Source: Rhodospirillaceae bacterium (lineage in GTDB: Bacteria; Pseudomonadota; Alphaproteobacteria; JAEUKQ01). From it: a stretch of DNA of 64,000 nucleotides. This document shows positions 24,999 to 34,102 of this stretch, one piece after another (positions within the stretch are counted from its first letter, which is position 1; every line of letters starts with the position of its first letter). The translations under genes were made by a program, and so were the position numbers. The notes under the pieces are model-generated. The model worked only from the letters and a program-made list of their open reading frames with translations, made no database searches and had not been told where the DNA came from. The DNA is taken from contig JADKIX010000010.1 in NCBI GenBank assembly GCA_016722635.1, forward strand, positions 496,001 to 560,000, read 5' to 3'.

Positions 24999-26048
24999 AT
25001 GCAACCAAAACCGCCTGTATCATCTGCAATTTCTTATGAATTAAGCGCCCCCTTACAGGAATTGCGGGAGAAAATTCTGGCGGGTGAAAGGGCCGCTTTG
25101 GCGCAGGCTATTACCTTATCGGAATCCAGCCGTGCCGATCACCGTAGGCAAGCCGAAAATTTAATCCAAAGCCTATTGTCACACACCGGCCAATCCATCC
25201 GCATAGGTATTTCGGGGCCACCGGGCACTGGCAAATCAACCTTTATTAACCGCTTTGGCTTAGAGATATTGCAGCAAGGGCACCGTTTGGCGGTGTTGGC
25301 GGTTGACCCATCTTCACAACGGGATAGTGGCGCTATTTTGGCTGATAAAACCCGCATGTTGGAATTATCGCAGCATCCCAGCAGTTTTATAAGGCCCAGC
25401 CCATCGGGGAAGAATTTAGGGGGGGTTGCGCGTTATACCCAGGAAGCCATTTTATTATGTGAAGCAGCGGGATATGATGTGGTGATGGTGGAAACGGTGG
25501 GGGTTGGGCAATCCGAAACGATGGTGGCGGAGATGACGGATTTATTTTTGCTGTTATTGCCACCCGGGGGTGGCGATGAATTGCAGGGCATGAAACGTGG
25601 CATCTTGGAATTGGCTGATATCATTCTTGTGAATAAGGCGGACGGTAATCTACTGCCCTTTGCCGAACAAACGGCCGATGAATTTCTTCGGGCTATCAAT
25701 TTGTTTTACCCTCGTTACGCGGATTGGAAAACCGATGTGGCTTTATGTTCAGCAATGACCGGTAAGGGATTGAATGAGGTCTGGCAAAAAATTCAGCAAT
25801 TTGTTGGGGTGATGAAAAAAGCTGGCGGGTGGCAGCAACGCCGCTCGAGGCAAAGGGAATATTGGTTAGAGAAAGAATTGCAAGAACAGCTGTTGGCAAT
25901 TTTCCAACAGGAACCTTCTTTTAGCGGGCTGGTTAAACAAATTCACCAACAGGTGGGGGAAGGGGGCGTGCTGCCTTCCCTGGCTGCTCGGCAAACCATT
26001 GCTGCGGTTTTGCCCCCCCTGCTGACTACCAAAAAGCTCCCCAAATAA
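24999..26048 (+). CDS. meaB: Methylmalonyl-CoA mutase-associated GTPase MeaB
   Basis: A G3E P-loop GTPase that protects and reactivates methylmalonyl-CoA mutase and gates cofactor loading. Walker A is GISGPPGTGKSTFINRFG; VLAVDPSS, VVMVETVGVGQSETMVA and the NKADG guanine-binding motif follow in order. At 349 residues it is slightly longer than average. Position directly after the mutase is the normal arrangement and supports one operon. Confidence 0.95.
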   Translation: MQPKPPVSSAISYELSAPLQELREKILAGERAALAQAITLSESSRADHRRQAENLIQSLLSHTGQSIRIGISGPPGTGKSTFINRFGLEILQQGHRLAVLAVDPSSQRDSGAILADKTRMLELSQHPSSFIRPSPSGKNLGGVARYTQEAILLCEAAGYDVVMVETVGVGQSETMVAEMTDLFLLLLPPGGGDELQGMKRGILELADIILVNKADGNLLPFAEQTADEFLRAINLFYPRYADWKTDVALCSAMTGKGLNEVWQKIQQFVGVMKKAGGWQQRRSRQREYWLEKELQEQLLAIFQQEPSFSGLVKQIHQQVGEGGVLPSLAARQTIAAVLPPLLTTKKLPK

Positions 26049-26143
26049 ATCCGTTGTTAGGTTTCCGCCTCGTTGTTGGCACTTCAGGCGAAAAGTTCTT
26101 TTATTGACGGCGGGTCATCAATTTACTTTTTAGTTGCTCAAAT

Positions 26144-28594
26144 TTATTGCCGCAGCACCGCCCCGGTGGCTTTGTTAGCGGCGGCAAGGATTTTGTTGGT
26201 GAGAGTGGTAATCTCCTCATCGGTTAGGGTGTGATCGGCTGCTTGCAACACCAAGCCAATCGCCAAGGATTTTTTGCCATCGGCTAATCCTTTGCCGCTA
26301 TAAACATCAAACAGTTCCACTTTGCGGATCAATTGCTTATCAACCTGGCGCATCGCCCGCAATAATTTTTCAGCAGGCACGTTTGCATCCACCACCAGCG
26401 CAAAATCCCGTTCGACTGGCTGATAGGGCGATAAGGTCAGGGATGATTTTTGCGGTATTTTCGCTTCCGGTAAATCTTTTAAAAACAACTCAAACCCAGC
26501 AGCTGTGCCTTGCATATCATAATGCTGCAAGATACGGGGGTGGATTTCACCAAATTGCCCGATCATGATTTTCCCCATCATCAATTTGCCGGAACGGCCA
26601 GGGTGATAATAGTTTGCAGCTGGGGGTTCGGTGGTAATGGCCTCAGGCGATACCCCAGCGGCTTGTAACATAGTCATCAACGTCCCTTTAACATCAAAGG
26701 CGTCAACCACCCGTGCTGGCGCTGTCCAATGGCGGCGTACGGTGGTGCCCATCTGTAACCCGGTGAGTACCGGTTGCTGACCCTGCGGGGTAATATCTTG
26801 AAAAATTGGCCCCATTTCAAAAACCGCCCAATCCTTAAGGCCGCGGTTTTGGTTGCGCACTGCCGCTTGCAGTAAATTGGGCAATAGGCTTGGTCGCATC
26901 ACCGATAAATCGACCGTGATGGGGTTGGTCAGAGTTAAGGCAGGCGACTTGCCCCCAAATAATTCAGCCGCCTTGGGGGACAGAAAGCTATAGGTTAAAG
27001 CTTCTTGATAGCCGCGCGTCACCATCAAGCGTTTCAGCATGTCTTGGCGTTGGTAAGCCAGCATATCCGTCATGCCCGGTTGGCCAACAGGTTTGCTTTT
27101 GTCGATGGTAGGGGAAATCAATGGGTTAGGGGTAAAAGCCGGTAAGGGCGTGCTAACGATTTGCTGATAGCCAATGACCCGCAATATCTCTTCCACTAAA
27201 TCCACCCCTTGTTGCAAATCAGGCCGCCAACTGGGGGGTGTTACTAACCAAATATCCTGTATTTTTGATGCCATAGCCACAGCACATCCCAAAGCAGTTA
27301 AAATTTGCTGCATCTTGGCTTCAGGAATAGTGACGCCACCTAAATTTGTTACTTGGCTTGGGTTAAATTTGATTTGACGGACAAGGTTGGGCAATTGCCC
27401 GGCTTGCACGGTATCACTGGCTTCACCGCCGCAGATATCCAGGATCATTTGCGTGGCAATATCCATGCCCCAAGTAACAGATTGTGGGTCAACGCCCCGT
27501 TCGAACCGGTACCGGGCGTCACTTAAAATATTCAGTCGGCGTCCGGTGCGGGCAATAGTGGTTGGCTGAAAATAGGCAACTTCCAAAAAGGCCTCGGTTG
27601 TGGTCAGTTCACAAGCTGCGCTGCGCCCGCCAATAATGCCTGCCAATCCTTGCACCTGCTGCTGATCGGCAATCACCACATCATCGGTTGATAATTGATA
27701 GTCCTGGCCATCTAGGGCTGGCAGTACCTCTTTGTCTTTGGCCAACCTTATGACCAAATTCCCGTTTAAGCGCTGGGCATCATAGAGATGAAGGGGGCGA
27801 CCCAGATCATAGGTTAAATAATTGGTGATATCGACCAAGGCGGAAATCGGGCGCTGACCAATGGCTTGCAGCCTTTGCTGCAGCCAACGGGGGCTTGATT
27901 GATTACGTAAGCCACGAAAATGCCTGCCGGTAACAATTGGGCAACGATCGCTGGCGGTCGTTGGCAAATCTATTTTCCAGCTAATCGGGCTTTTGAAAGA
28001 ACCTTTGCGGGACTGGGTTTTCAAGGGGATGAGTTCGCCAAGTCCGCTGGCCGCCAAATCCCTGGCAACGCCATAAACGGCGCTGCAATCCGCCCGGTTG
28101 GGGGTAATGGCAATATGGATCACCGGATCATTCAGGTTAGCATAGGTCACAAAAGCTTGGCCAACGGGCGCATCGGTTGGTAATTCAACAATCCCATCAG
28201 CGTCACTGGATAATTTCAGTTCCTGGCCCGAGCATAACATGCCCTGGGATTCAACCCCGCGGATGGCGCTTTTCTTTAAAACCATGCCGTTGCTGGGCAC
28301 AACCATGCCGGGCAATCCCAATACGGTTTTTAGGCCTTTGCGGGCATTTGGCGCCCCACAAACAATTTGCAGCAAGGGTTGGCCGGGTGCAGCCTGAACC
28401 ATGCAAATTTGCAAGCGCTGGGCATCGGGGTGGGGTTTCGCCTCCATAATTTCGGCAACCATAAATCCCTGCAGATCTTTTCGCTCGATTATTTCCTCAA
28501 CCTCTAAGCCTAAATTGGTTAAGCGGTCGCTGATGTCAGCGGTGGTCGCGGAAGTTTTGAGGTGGCTTTTTAACCATTGTTCGGTGAATTTCAT
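26144..28594 (-). CDS. pheT: Phenylalanyl-tRNA synthetase beta subunit
   Basis: The 816-residue structural and editing subunit of the alpha2-beta2 phenylalanyl-tRNA synthetase. Domains in order: N-terminal tRNA-binding OB-fold (GFMVAEIMEAKPHPDAQRL), B3/B4 editing domain, B5, a catalytic-like core, and the C-terminal anticodon-binding domain (SSLTLSPYQPVERDFALVVD). Its ATG follows the pheS stop with no gap, so the two are translationally linked. Confidence 0.97.
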   Translation of the reverse strand: MKFTEQWLKSHLKTSATTADISDRLTNLGLEVEEIIERKDLQGFMVAEIMEAKPHPDAQRLQICMVQAAPGQPLLQIVCGAPNARKGLKTVLGLPGMVVPSNGMVLKKSAIRGVESQGMLCSGQELKLSSDADGIVELPTDAPVGQAFVTYANLNDPVIHIAITPNRADCSAVYGVARDLAASGLGELIPLKTQSRKGSFKSPISWKIDLPTTASDRCPIVTGRHFRGLRNQSSPRWLQQRLQAIGQRPISALVDITNYLTYDLGRPLHLYDAQRLNGNLVIRLAKDKEVLPALDGQDYQLSTDDVVIADQQQVQGLAGIIGGRSAACELTTTEAFLEVAYFQPTTIARTGRRLNILSDARYRFERGVDPQSVTWGMDIATQMILDICGGEASDTVQAGQLPNLVRQIKFNPSQVTNLGGVTIPEAKMQQILTALGCAVAMASKIQDIWLVTPPSWRPDLQQGVDLVEEILRVIGYQQIVSTPLPAFTPNPLISPTIDKSKPVGQPGMTDMLAYQRQDMLKRLMVTRGYQEALTYSFLSPKAAELFGGKSPALTLTNPITVDLSVMRPSLLPNLLQAAVRNQNRGLKDWAVFEMGPIFQDITPQGQQPVLTGLQMGTTVRRHWTAPARVVDAFDVKGTLMTMLQAAGVSPEAITTEPPAANYYHPGRSGKLMMGKIMIGQFGEIHPRILQHYDMQGTAAGFELFLKDLPEAKIPQKSSLTLSPYQPVERDFALVVDANVPAEKLLRAMRQVDKQLIRKVELFDVYSGKGLADGKKSLAIGLVLQAADHTLTDEEITTLTNKILAAANKATGAVLRQ

Positions 28595-29716
28595 TTATAT
28601 CCCCATCCTGCTACTGGGTTTATCAAAGGGTGAAAAACCATAATGCTGCAACCAGCGGGCATCGGAATCGTAAAAAGCCCTAAGATCGGGAATACCGTAT
28701 TTCAGCATGCCTAGGCGTTCAATGCCGATACCAAAAGCAAAGCCTTGATATTCCTCGGGGTTTATCCCTCCCATTTTTAAAACGTTCGGGTGAACCATGC
28801 CGCAGCCCAGTATTTCCAGCCAATCATCGCCTTCGCCAATTTTTAATTTACCGTCCCGCCGCAAGCAACCGATATCCATCTCGGCTGACGGTTCGGTGAA
28901 CGGGAAATAACTGGGGCGGAAGCGCGCTTTTAAATGACGGACACCGAAGAAAGACTGACAAAAATCAATCACGCAAGCCTTCAAATGACCCATATGGATT
29001 TTTTTATCAACCACCAAGCCTTCAACCTGATGAAACATCGGGCTGTGGGTGGCATCCGAATCACAGCGGTAGGTGCGGCCTGGTGCCAATACCCGCAACG
29101 GTGGTGCTGATTGTCGCATGGCATGGATTTGCACGGGTGAGGTATGGGTACGCAACAAAACCGCCCCTAATTCCTTGCCGTCATGGGCAGGGGGTAAATA
29201 AGCAGGGGGTAAATAAAAGGTATCATGCATTTGCCGGGCGGGGTGATCTTCCGGGAAATTAAGGGCGGTGAAATTGTAATATTCGCGTTCGATATCAGGG
29301 CCTTCCGCCAACTCAAAACCCATTTTGGCAAAAATCTGCGTCACTTCCTCAATCACCTGGGTGATGGGGTGGATTTTTCCAACTGTTTCCGGCCGAGGCG
29401 GCAAACTGACATCCTGCTTTTCTTGCATTAACTTCTGATCTAAGGCAAGTTGTTGCAAGCTGGCGAAGCGTTCTTCCAGTTTTGTGGCCACTTCCTCGCG
29501 TACTTTATTTAAAAATCCGCCCAATTCCTTACGCGCATCAGGCGGCAATTGCCCCAGCATTTTTAACATATGGGTTAAGGGCGATTTCTTGCCGGTTAAA
29601 TCGGGGCGAATTTTTTCAAGATCTGCAAGCGATGAAACCTGCTCTAATTGTTGCAGCAATTGTTGATGCAGAACCTGTATGCTGGTGAGGGTAAGGGGAG
29701 GGGAAATATCAGACAT
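28595..29716 (-). CDS. pheS: Phenylalanyl-tRNA synthetase alpha subunit
   Basis: Class II synthetase catalytic subunit charging tRNA-Phe. The N-terminal coiled coil (residues ~1-90) precedes motif 2 (RTYRCDSDATHSPMFHQVEG) and motif 3 (FAFGIGIERLGMLKYGIPDLR). PSYFPFTEPSAEMDI is a family mark. At 373 residues it is somewhat longer than the E. coli protein. It is preceded by rpmI-rplT, the widespread order, but a terminator lies between rplT and pheS. Confidence 0.97.
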   Translation of the reverse strand: MSDISPPLTLTSIQVLHQQLLQQLEQVSSLADLEKIRPDLTGKKSPLTHMLKMLGQLPPDARKELGGFLNKVREEVATKLEERFASLQQLALDQKLMQEKQDVSLPPRPETVGKIHPITQVIEEVTQIFAKMGFELAEGPDIEREYYNFTALNFPEDHPARQMHDTFYLPPAYLPPAHDGKELGAVLLRTHTSPVQIHAMRQSAPPLRVLAPGRTYRCDSDATHSPMFHQVEGLVVDKKIHMGHLKACVIDFCQSFFGVRHLKARFRPSYFPFTEPSAEMDIGCLRRDGKLKIGEGDDWLEILGCGMVHPNVLKMGGINPEEYQGFAFGIGIERLGMLKYGIPDLRAFYDSDARWLQHYGFSPFDKPSSRMGI

Positions 29717-29774
29717 TTAAGTCACCTGTATCCTATCATCCATTAAATAAAATAAAAAAGCTGGGGAACAAAAT

Positions 29775-29806
29775 AAAAAAGCTGGGAAGTTTCCTGCCCA
29801 GCTTTT
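29775..29806 (-). terminator. Terminator after rplT
   Basis: AAAAGCTGGG (29777-29786) pairs with CCCAGCTTTT (29797-29806), and on the minus strand a T-rich run follows. It separates rpmI-rplT from pheS-pheT. A second AAAAAAGCTGGGG half-copy lies just beyond, at about 29755-29765. Confidence 0.7.
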
Positions 29807-29830
29807 CACTCGATTGTTGGTATAAACGAC

Positions 29831-30202
29831 CTAGGCAGCTGCTTTGGCAGGAATAGCTGCCTTTACTTTTTCCACGATCGTTTTAAATGATTCCGGCTCA
29901 CGCGTTGCCAGATCAGACAAAATTTTACGGTCTAACGTAATGCCTGCCAATTTAATGCCATGCAAGAATTGCGAATAGGTAATGCCATGCGAACGAACGC
30001 CAGCATTAATCCGTTGGATCCACAAACTGCGGAAATCACGCTTTTTATTGCGGCGGTCGCGGTACGCATAGCGAAGCGCCTTTTCAACTTTTTCAAGTGC
30101 AACTGAATAAACCTCAGACGAACGGCCACGATAGCCAGCGGCCATCGCCAATACTTTTTTGCGGCGAGCACGCCCTGGTACACCACGTTTTACACGAGCC
30201 AT
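29831..30202 (-). CDS. rplT: 50S ribosomal protein L20
   Basis: A 123-residue rRNA-binding protein needed for early 50S assembly. Starts [18 protein letters not shown] and holds [19 protein letters not shown], both family marks. The C-terminal ~10 residues are Ala/Lys-rich. It lies 16 bases after rpmI. Confidence 0.97.
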   Translation of the reverse strand: MARVKRGVPGRARRKKVLAMAAGYRGRSSEVYSVALEKVEKALRYAYRDRRNKKRDFRSLWIQRINAGVRSHGITYSQFLHGIKLAGITLDRKILSDLATREPESFKTIVEKVKAAIPAKAAA

Positions 30203-30218
30203 TTTTTAATACCCCTAT

Positions 30219-30419
30219 CTAACCGTTTGGAAAATAATAACGTTTAACGAAATGTTCATCGGCCACATTCATCAATTCCGGGCCACGATGTTGACGTTTC
30301 ATTTTCTTGGGGCGGCTCACTTGCCGGTGGCGCCGCTGCGAGGGGTACATTTTAACCTTCCCGCTGCCGGTCAACGCAAAGCGTTTTTTGGCGCCGCTTT
30401 TGGTTTTCATCTTGGGCAT
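30219..30419 (-). CDS. rpmI: 50S ribosomal protein L35
   Basis: A 66-residue basic ribosomal protein: MPKMKTKSGAKKRFALTGSG and HRQVSRPKKMKRQ are typical. It heads the rpmI-rplT operon. infC, which usually precedes it, is not upstream: the 300 bases before it hold no reading frame I can support. Confidence 0.97.
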   Translation of the reverse strand: MPKMKTKSGAKKRFALTGSGKVKMYPSQRRHRQVSRPKKMKRQHRGPELMNVADEHFVKRYYFPNG

Positions 30420-30743
30420 TTGTTATCCTTTCTTTAACATTTATCATCATCACATACGGGGGTATCGGCATGCCCTACATACGCCTTGACCACCCAAATT
30501 TCGAGCTAACGGTAAGTTTTATACATGAACTATGGGATAATTCAAGCATTTTTTAGAGGATTGGCTGCGGGATAAAGAAAGAACTTTTCTTCACAAAAGA
30601 AATCAGGTGCGGAAGAAAAAAACAGGGATCAGGATTTATCACTTGGCTTTGCTTTTAACATAGAATTCATAATGACCTATTCTGGTTGTCAAATATAGTG
30701 ATTTATGCTAGGTAAAATTAAAATCAGAACAGCGGGGAAGAAA
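30420..30743. other. Gene-free stretch upstream of rpmI
   Basis: Between rpmI and the rightward secreted-protein pseudogene I see no gene and no infC remnant. It should contain the rpmI promoter and leader, reading left, but no clear -35/-10 pair or L20-type leader structure stands out. Confidence 0.4.
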
Positions 30744-32196
30744 ATGCTTTGGTTGAATAAAATAGGATGCGGGTTGCTTGGGATGGCGGTTTGGCTGGCA
30801 GCTGGTATTTCGGTTCCACAAGTTGATTCAACCGCCAAAGAATTGTTATAAAACCTTTTCCGGCAGAATTATTAAAAAGTGATTTTAATAGCCTGGGTTC
30901 TTGTGGATTAGTGGTTGTTAAGGGAGATTTTAGTGATCCTGCAACATCGATATCTGGGACAAACGGCTTTGGTTTGATATGTGGGGTTAAAACAAAAAAT
31001 ACGTCAAAAATTTGGTTTGCCCGCATTGCCGCAGATGGCACCTATCTAAAGGGTCATTTTCTAGACCAATTGGTTAAAAGAATTGAATATGCCTATGAAG
31101 ACGGAAGCATTCTCGGACTTGCCAATACCTCTATCCCTGCTTTTATCATGGTTGATCCTCAAGGAAAAATAGTTTGGCAGTATAAAACTAAGACTGCCGA
31201 AAGTTTGGCAGCAGAAAATATTGCCATTGCTGAAGTAAAAGATGGATATGTTATAACCTATTATTCTCATATGGTGGCGCAAACTTCATCTCAGGGTATT
31301 AATTATAAGTTATTAAAAATAGGGATTGAAAAAATTGACCGTTACGGAAAAATAATATGGACGAATGAGCTCAAAGAACCCATCCAAGAAAATGCTGCTT
31401 TATTTGGGGAAAATGGAGAGGCAGTAACAATAGAAACATTACAAGATTCCAAATTTGCCGTATCAATTACTACTCGTTTTTTGGATGCAAATAATAACCC
31501 TAGTGCTATCCATTATGAGGTACATTACTATAATATGGATGGCACTCGGAAGTATCGTCGTGGATTTAATGTTAAAGATGCAGCGGCTAATGCTGACCAA
31601 GCTTTTAGTGTTGATCCAAATGGTAACATGATATTTATAGGATATACAGGAGAAAGTCAGGAAGATTGGCAAACTTTAGAACAACTGCAATTCATATTTT
31701 TCAATAGCGATGGAGAAATCGTGTGGCGTCAACCAATAGTGCCCAGTATCCCTCCGCAAACTGATACTAAAACTAAAGTAGGCGCTATTTGTATGCTTTG
31801 GAAAGCATTACAAGACCCCCAAGGCGATTATGTGGTGATATGCGAACAGCGCTATGCGGATGTAGCTATGCGGATGTAAATGGGTGGGTATCTGATCAAA
31901 GCTACAATCAATTAATGGCGTATCGATTTAATCAAGAAGGGAAGGCAATATCTATTACTCCTCTTTTAAATGGAGAGGAAGTAAGGAAAAATTCGTATTT
32001 TGAATCTGAGGGGGAAGTTACGCCAGTTGGAAAGAATGTGGCTTTTTCGCAAGGACAATTGCTGATTGGGTTAACAAAACCTATGGTCGAATTATCCAAA
32101 GCAGAACTAGACCAATTGATGCTGCCTAAAAATTCAGGGCAGATCAGTGAAAAATTAGGGATTAAGATTTACCAAATTTCATTGCCAACCAAATAA
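30744..32196 (+). pseudogene. Secreted beta-propeller-like protein, broken by two frameshifts
   Basis: The gene starts with a signal peptide (MLWLNKIGCGLLGMAVWLAAG) but stops after STAKELL near 30870. The next frame, one base off, continues KPFPAELLKSDFNSLGSCG without a break. A second shift comes from an exact 14-bp tandem repeat, GCTATGCGGATGTA (31851-31864 and 31865-31878). Removing one copy joins VICEQRYADV to NGWVSDQSYNQLM, ending at 32196. The restored protein of about 480 residues has repeats of the form DxxGKIVWxxxL (VDPQGKIVWQY, DRYGKIIWTN, NSDGEIVWRQP), as in PQQ-like beta-propellers. Function unknown. Confidence 0.75.
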
Positions 32197-32340
32197 AACT
32201 TAGGTCGCTGAAAAAATTAATTTAGGGGCTGGGATAGATGTTTAGGTTATCTGTCTAGTCTTAATCCATTGGTTGAGTAGGTTCAACTGTATTTTTGGAG
32301 TATTGAAATGTTGTTGAGGGATGCCATTTAACTTTCGCAT

Positions 32341-32832
32341 GTGCCGCTGCCAGCACCTTTGATTTCAAGTGCTATCAATAAAAAATTCTGGACTTTAAGA
32401 ATTTTTCTAGCCCTTTTCTTTTTGTTAGGTTTTGGCGTCATACCTGCCAACGCAAAAATTTATGGATCTACCTGGAAAATCGTTCGCGTTATCGATGCGG
32501 GTACTTTTGAGGTGATTATTCCTGATTTGCCGGTAAATGCTAATCATGCAGCTGTTTACTTGATAGTGGAAAAAAAATTAAAACTGCCCAGACTTTTAAA
32601 AGGTGCTTTGGAATCTTGTGGTAGAGAATATGATGCAGCGGTTAAAGCCCAACAATATGTTCAAGAGATAGTTAATAAAGCCAAACAGATTGGTTTCGGT
32701 AATCCTAAAGGCTTAGAAGAATTAATGCGGGGAGAAACTCACGAAATAACGGCTGATATCATGATCGATGATAAATTGTTGAATGATTTACTGAAAGAAA
32801 AGAATTTTATTAGGTATAATTGGTGCATATAA
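32341..32832 (+). CDS. Secreted protein resembling a degenerate staphylococcal-nuclease fold
   Basis: A 163-residue exported protein with a signal peptide (hydrophobic FWTLRIFLALFFLLGFGVIP, cleavage near ANA). The mature start STWKIVRVIDAGTFEVIIP echoes the nuclease VIDGDTFEV strand, and CGREYDAAVKAQQYVQEIVNKA echoes the following helix. The end (DDKLLNDLLKEKNFIRYNW) fits the family's last strand-helix. The metal-binding Asp of DGDT is replaced (DAGT) and the catalytic Arg/Glu context is not seen, so it is probably not an active nuclease. GTG 32341 is the only start that keeps the signal peptide. Low certainty on family. Confidence 0.45.
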   Translation: MPLPAPLISSAINKKFWTLRIFLALFFLLGFGVIPANAKIYGSTWKIVRVIDAGTFEVIIPDLPVNANHAAVYLIVEKKLKLPRLLKGALESCGREYDAAVKAQQYVQEIVNKAKQIGFGNPKGLEELMRGETHEITADIMIDDKLLNDLLKEKNFIRYNWCI

Positions 32833-32848
32833 ATACGTTAATTCTATT

Positions 32849-34102
32849 TTATATAAAGGCAGGCAGCCAAGGATAAAATCCTTTTTTCATGCCTGCTGAT
32901 AAAACATTATCGCTTTCATCGGCTATAATCCAGCCGTTGGTTTTAAGTAAAGGCTGAATTTTGAAAGATTCTTGCCCCGCAAGAATTTCTGCCTTGAACT
33001 GTGCCTGATTATCAACAGCCCCGTAAGCCTTTAAGAACTGTTTCAAGCGGCTATTTTTATGATAATCATTGGTAAGCACGGCAGTTAAGGGCTGTTCTTG
33101 AGGTTGTCCTAGCAAATGCCTTAAAAACGGCAGAATAAAAAAACGAAAACCGATCACGGTTGAAACCGGGTTGCCCGGCAGGCCGAAAAAATAATGGCCA
33201 TTTGGTAATTCGGCAAATAAGATGGGTTTCCCGGGGCGGATAGCCACACCATGGAATAAAACTTCCCCCCCCATATTCTCAATTGTGGAGGGGATCAGAT
33301 CATATTTACCTTTGGAAACAGCGCCGGTTGTAATAATCAGACCGGGTTTTTCCTTAAGGATAATTTTTTCAATATTTTGCTGCCATAATTCCGCCCGGTC
33401 GGCCATCGGTGGATAGGCCTTGAAGGGCAAGGATAATTCAGCACATAAACAATCAATCATTGGCAAACTGCTGTTGTAGATTTTACCACCTGCCATTGCC
33501 TGGTGGGGGGAAGATAGCAACTCATCACCCGTTGCCAGAAAATGCAGGGTTGGCATCATTGACGTTTTCACGGTGTCTTGCCCAAACGCTGCTAGAACAG
33601 CCAATTCAGCTGCATGTAAGGGCTGACCTTTAGACAACAAAAATTGTCCTGTCTTCACATCGCTGCCGACTTGGCGAACATTCTGTGAAGCCTTTAAAGC
33701 TGTGCTGATGGTTAGGTGAGGGGAAGGGGTTGGAGAATAAATGGCTTCCTCAACCGGTAGCACTGTATCATACCCTGCAGGCAAAGGGGCCCCGGTATTA
33801 ATTTCAAAAGCTTTTGGGGTGCGAAAGGGTGGTGGTGATACACTTTGTCCGGCTGTAACGGTGCCCACCACCGGAATGGAAATAGGGTTAGTGGTTGAGG
33901 CCGCATGGGTATGGCTGGATACTAAAGTAAATCCATCCAGGCCAGCATTGATAAAGCGAGGCAGGGGAAAAGGTGCCTTGAACTCTTCTGCCAAAAAATG
34001 CCCTCGGCCTTTTGCTAAAGGAAGCGTTTCCGTTAGCGATAAGCGCGATTGTTGTTGGATAATCCCCAGGGCATCGTGATAGCTAATTAATCCGGGTTTC
34101 AT
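32849..34102 (-). CDS. moeA: Molybdopterin molybdenumtransferase MoeA
   Basis: Inserts molybdate into adenylylated molybdopterin, the last step of basic Moco synthesis. 417 residues from ATG 34102, which has AAGGAA upstream; an earlier ATG at 34135 lies within the upstream gene and is less likely. Marks are INTGAPLPAGYDTVLPVEE, the MoCF core LHFLATGDELL and ITTGAVSKGKYDLIP, then FFGLPGNPVSTVIGF. It overlaps the end of the old yellow enzyme gene by 20 bases. Confidence 0.93.
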   Translation of the reverse strand: MKPGLISYHDALGIIQQQSRLSLTETLPLAKGRGHFLAEEFKAPFPLPRFINAGLDGFTLVSSHTHAASTTNPISIPVVGTVTAGQSVSPPPFRTPKAFEINTGAPLPAGYDTVLPVEEAIYSPTPSPHLTISTALKASQNVRQVGSDVKTGQFLLSKGQPLHAAELAVLAAFGQDTVKTSMMPTLHFLATGDELLSSPHQAMAGGKIYNSSLPMIDCLCAELSLPFKAYPPMADRAELWQQNIEKIILKEKPGLIITTGAVSKGKYDLIPSTIENMGGEVLFHGVAIRPGKPILFAELPNGHYFFGLPGNPVSTVIGFRFFILPFLRHLLGQPQEQPLTAVLTNDYHKNSRLKQFLKAYGAVDNQAQFKAEILAGQESFKIQPLLKTNGWIIADESDNVLSAGMKKGFYPWLPAFI

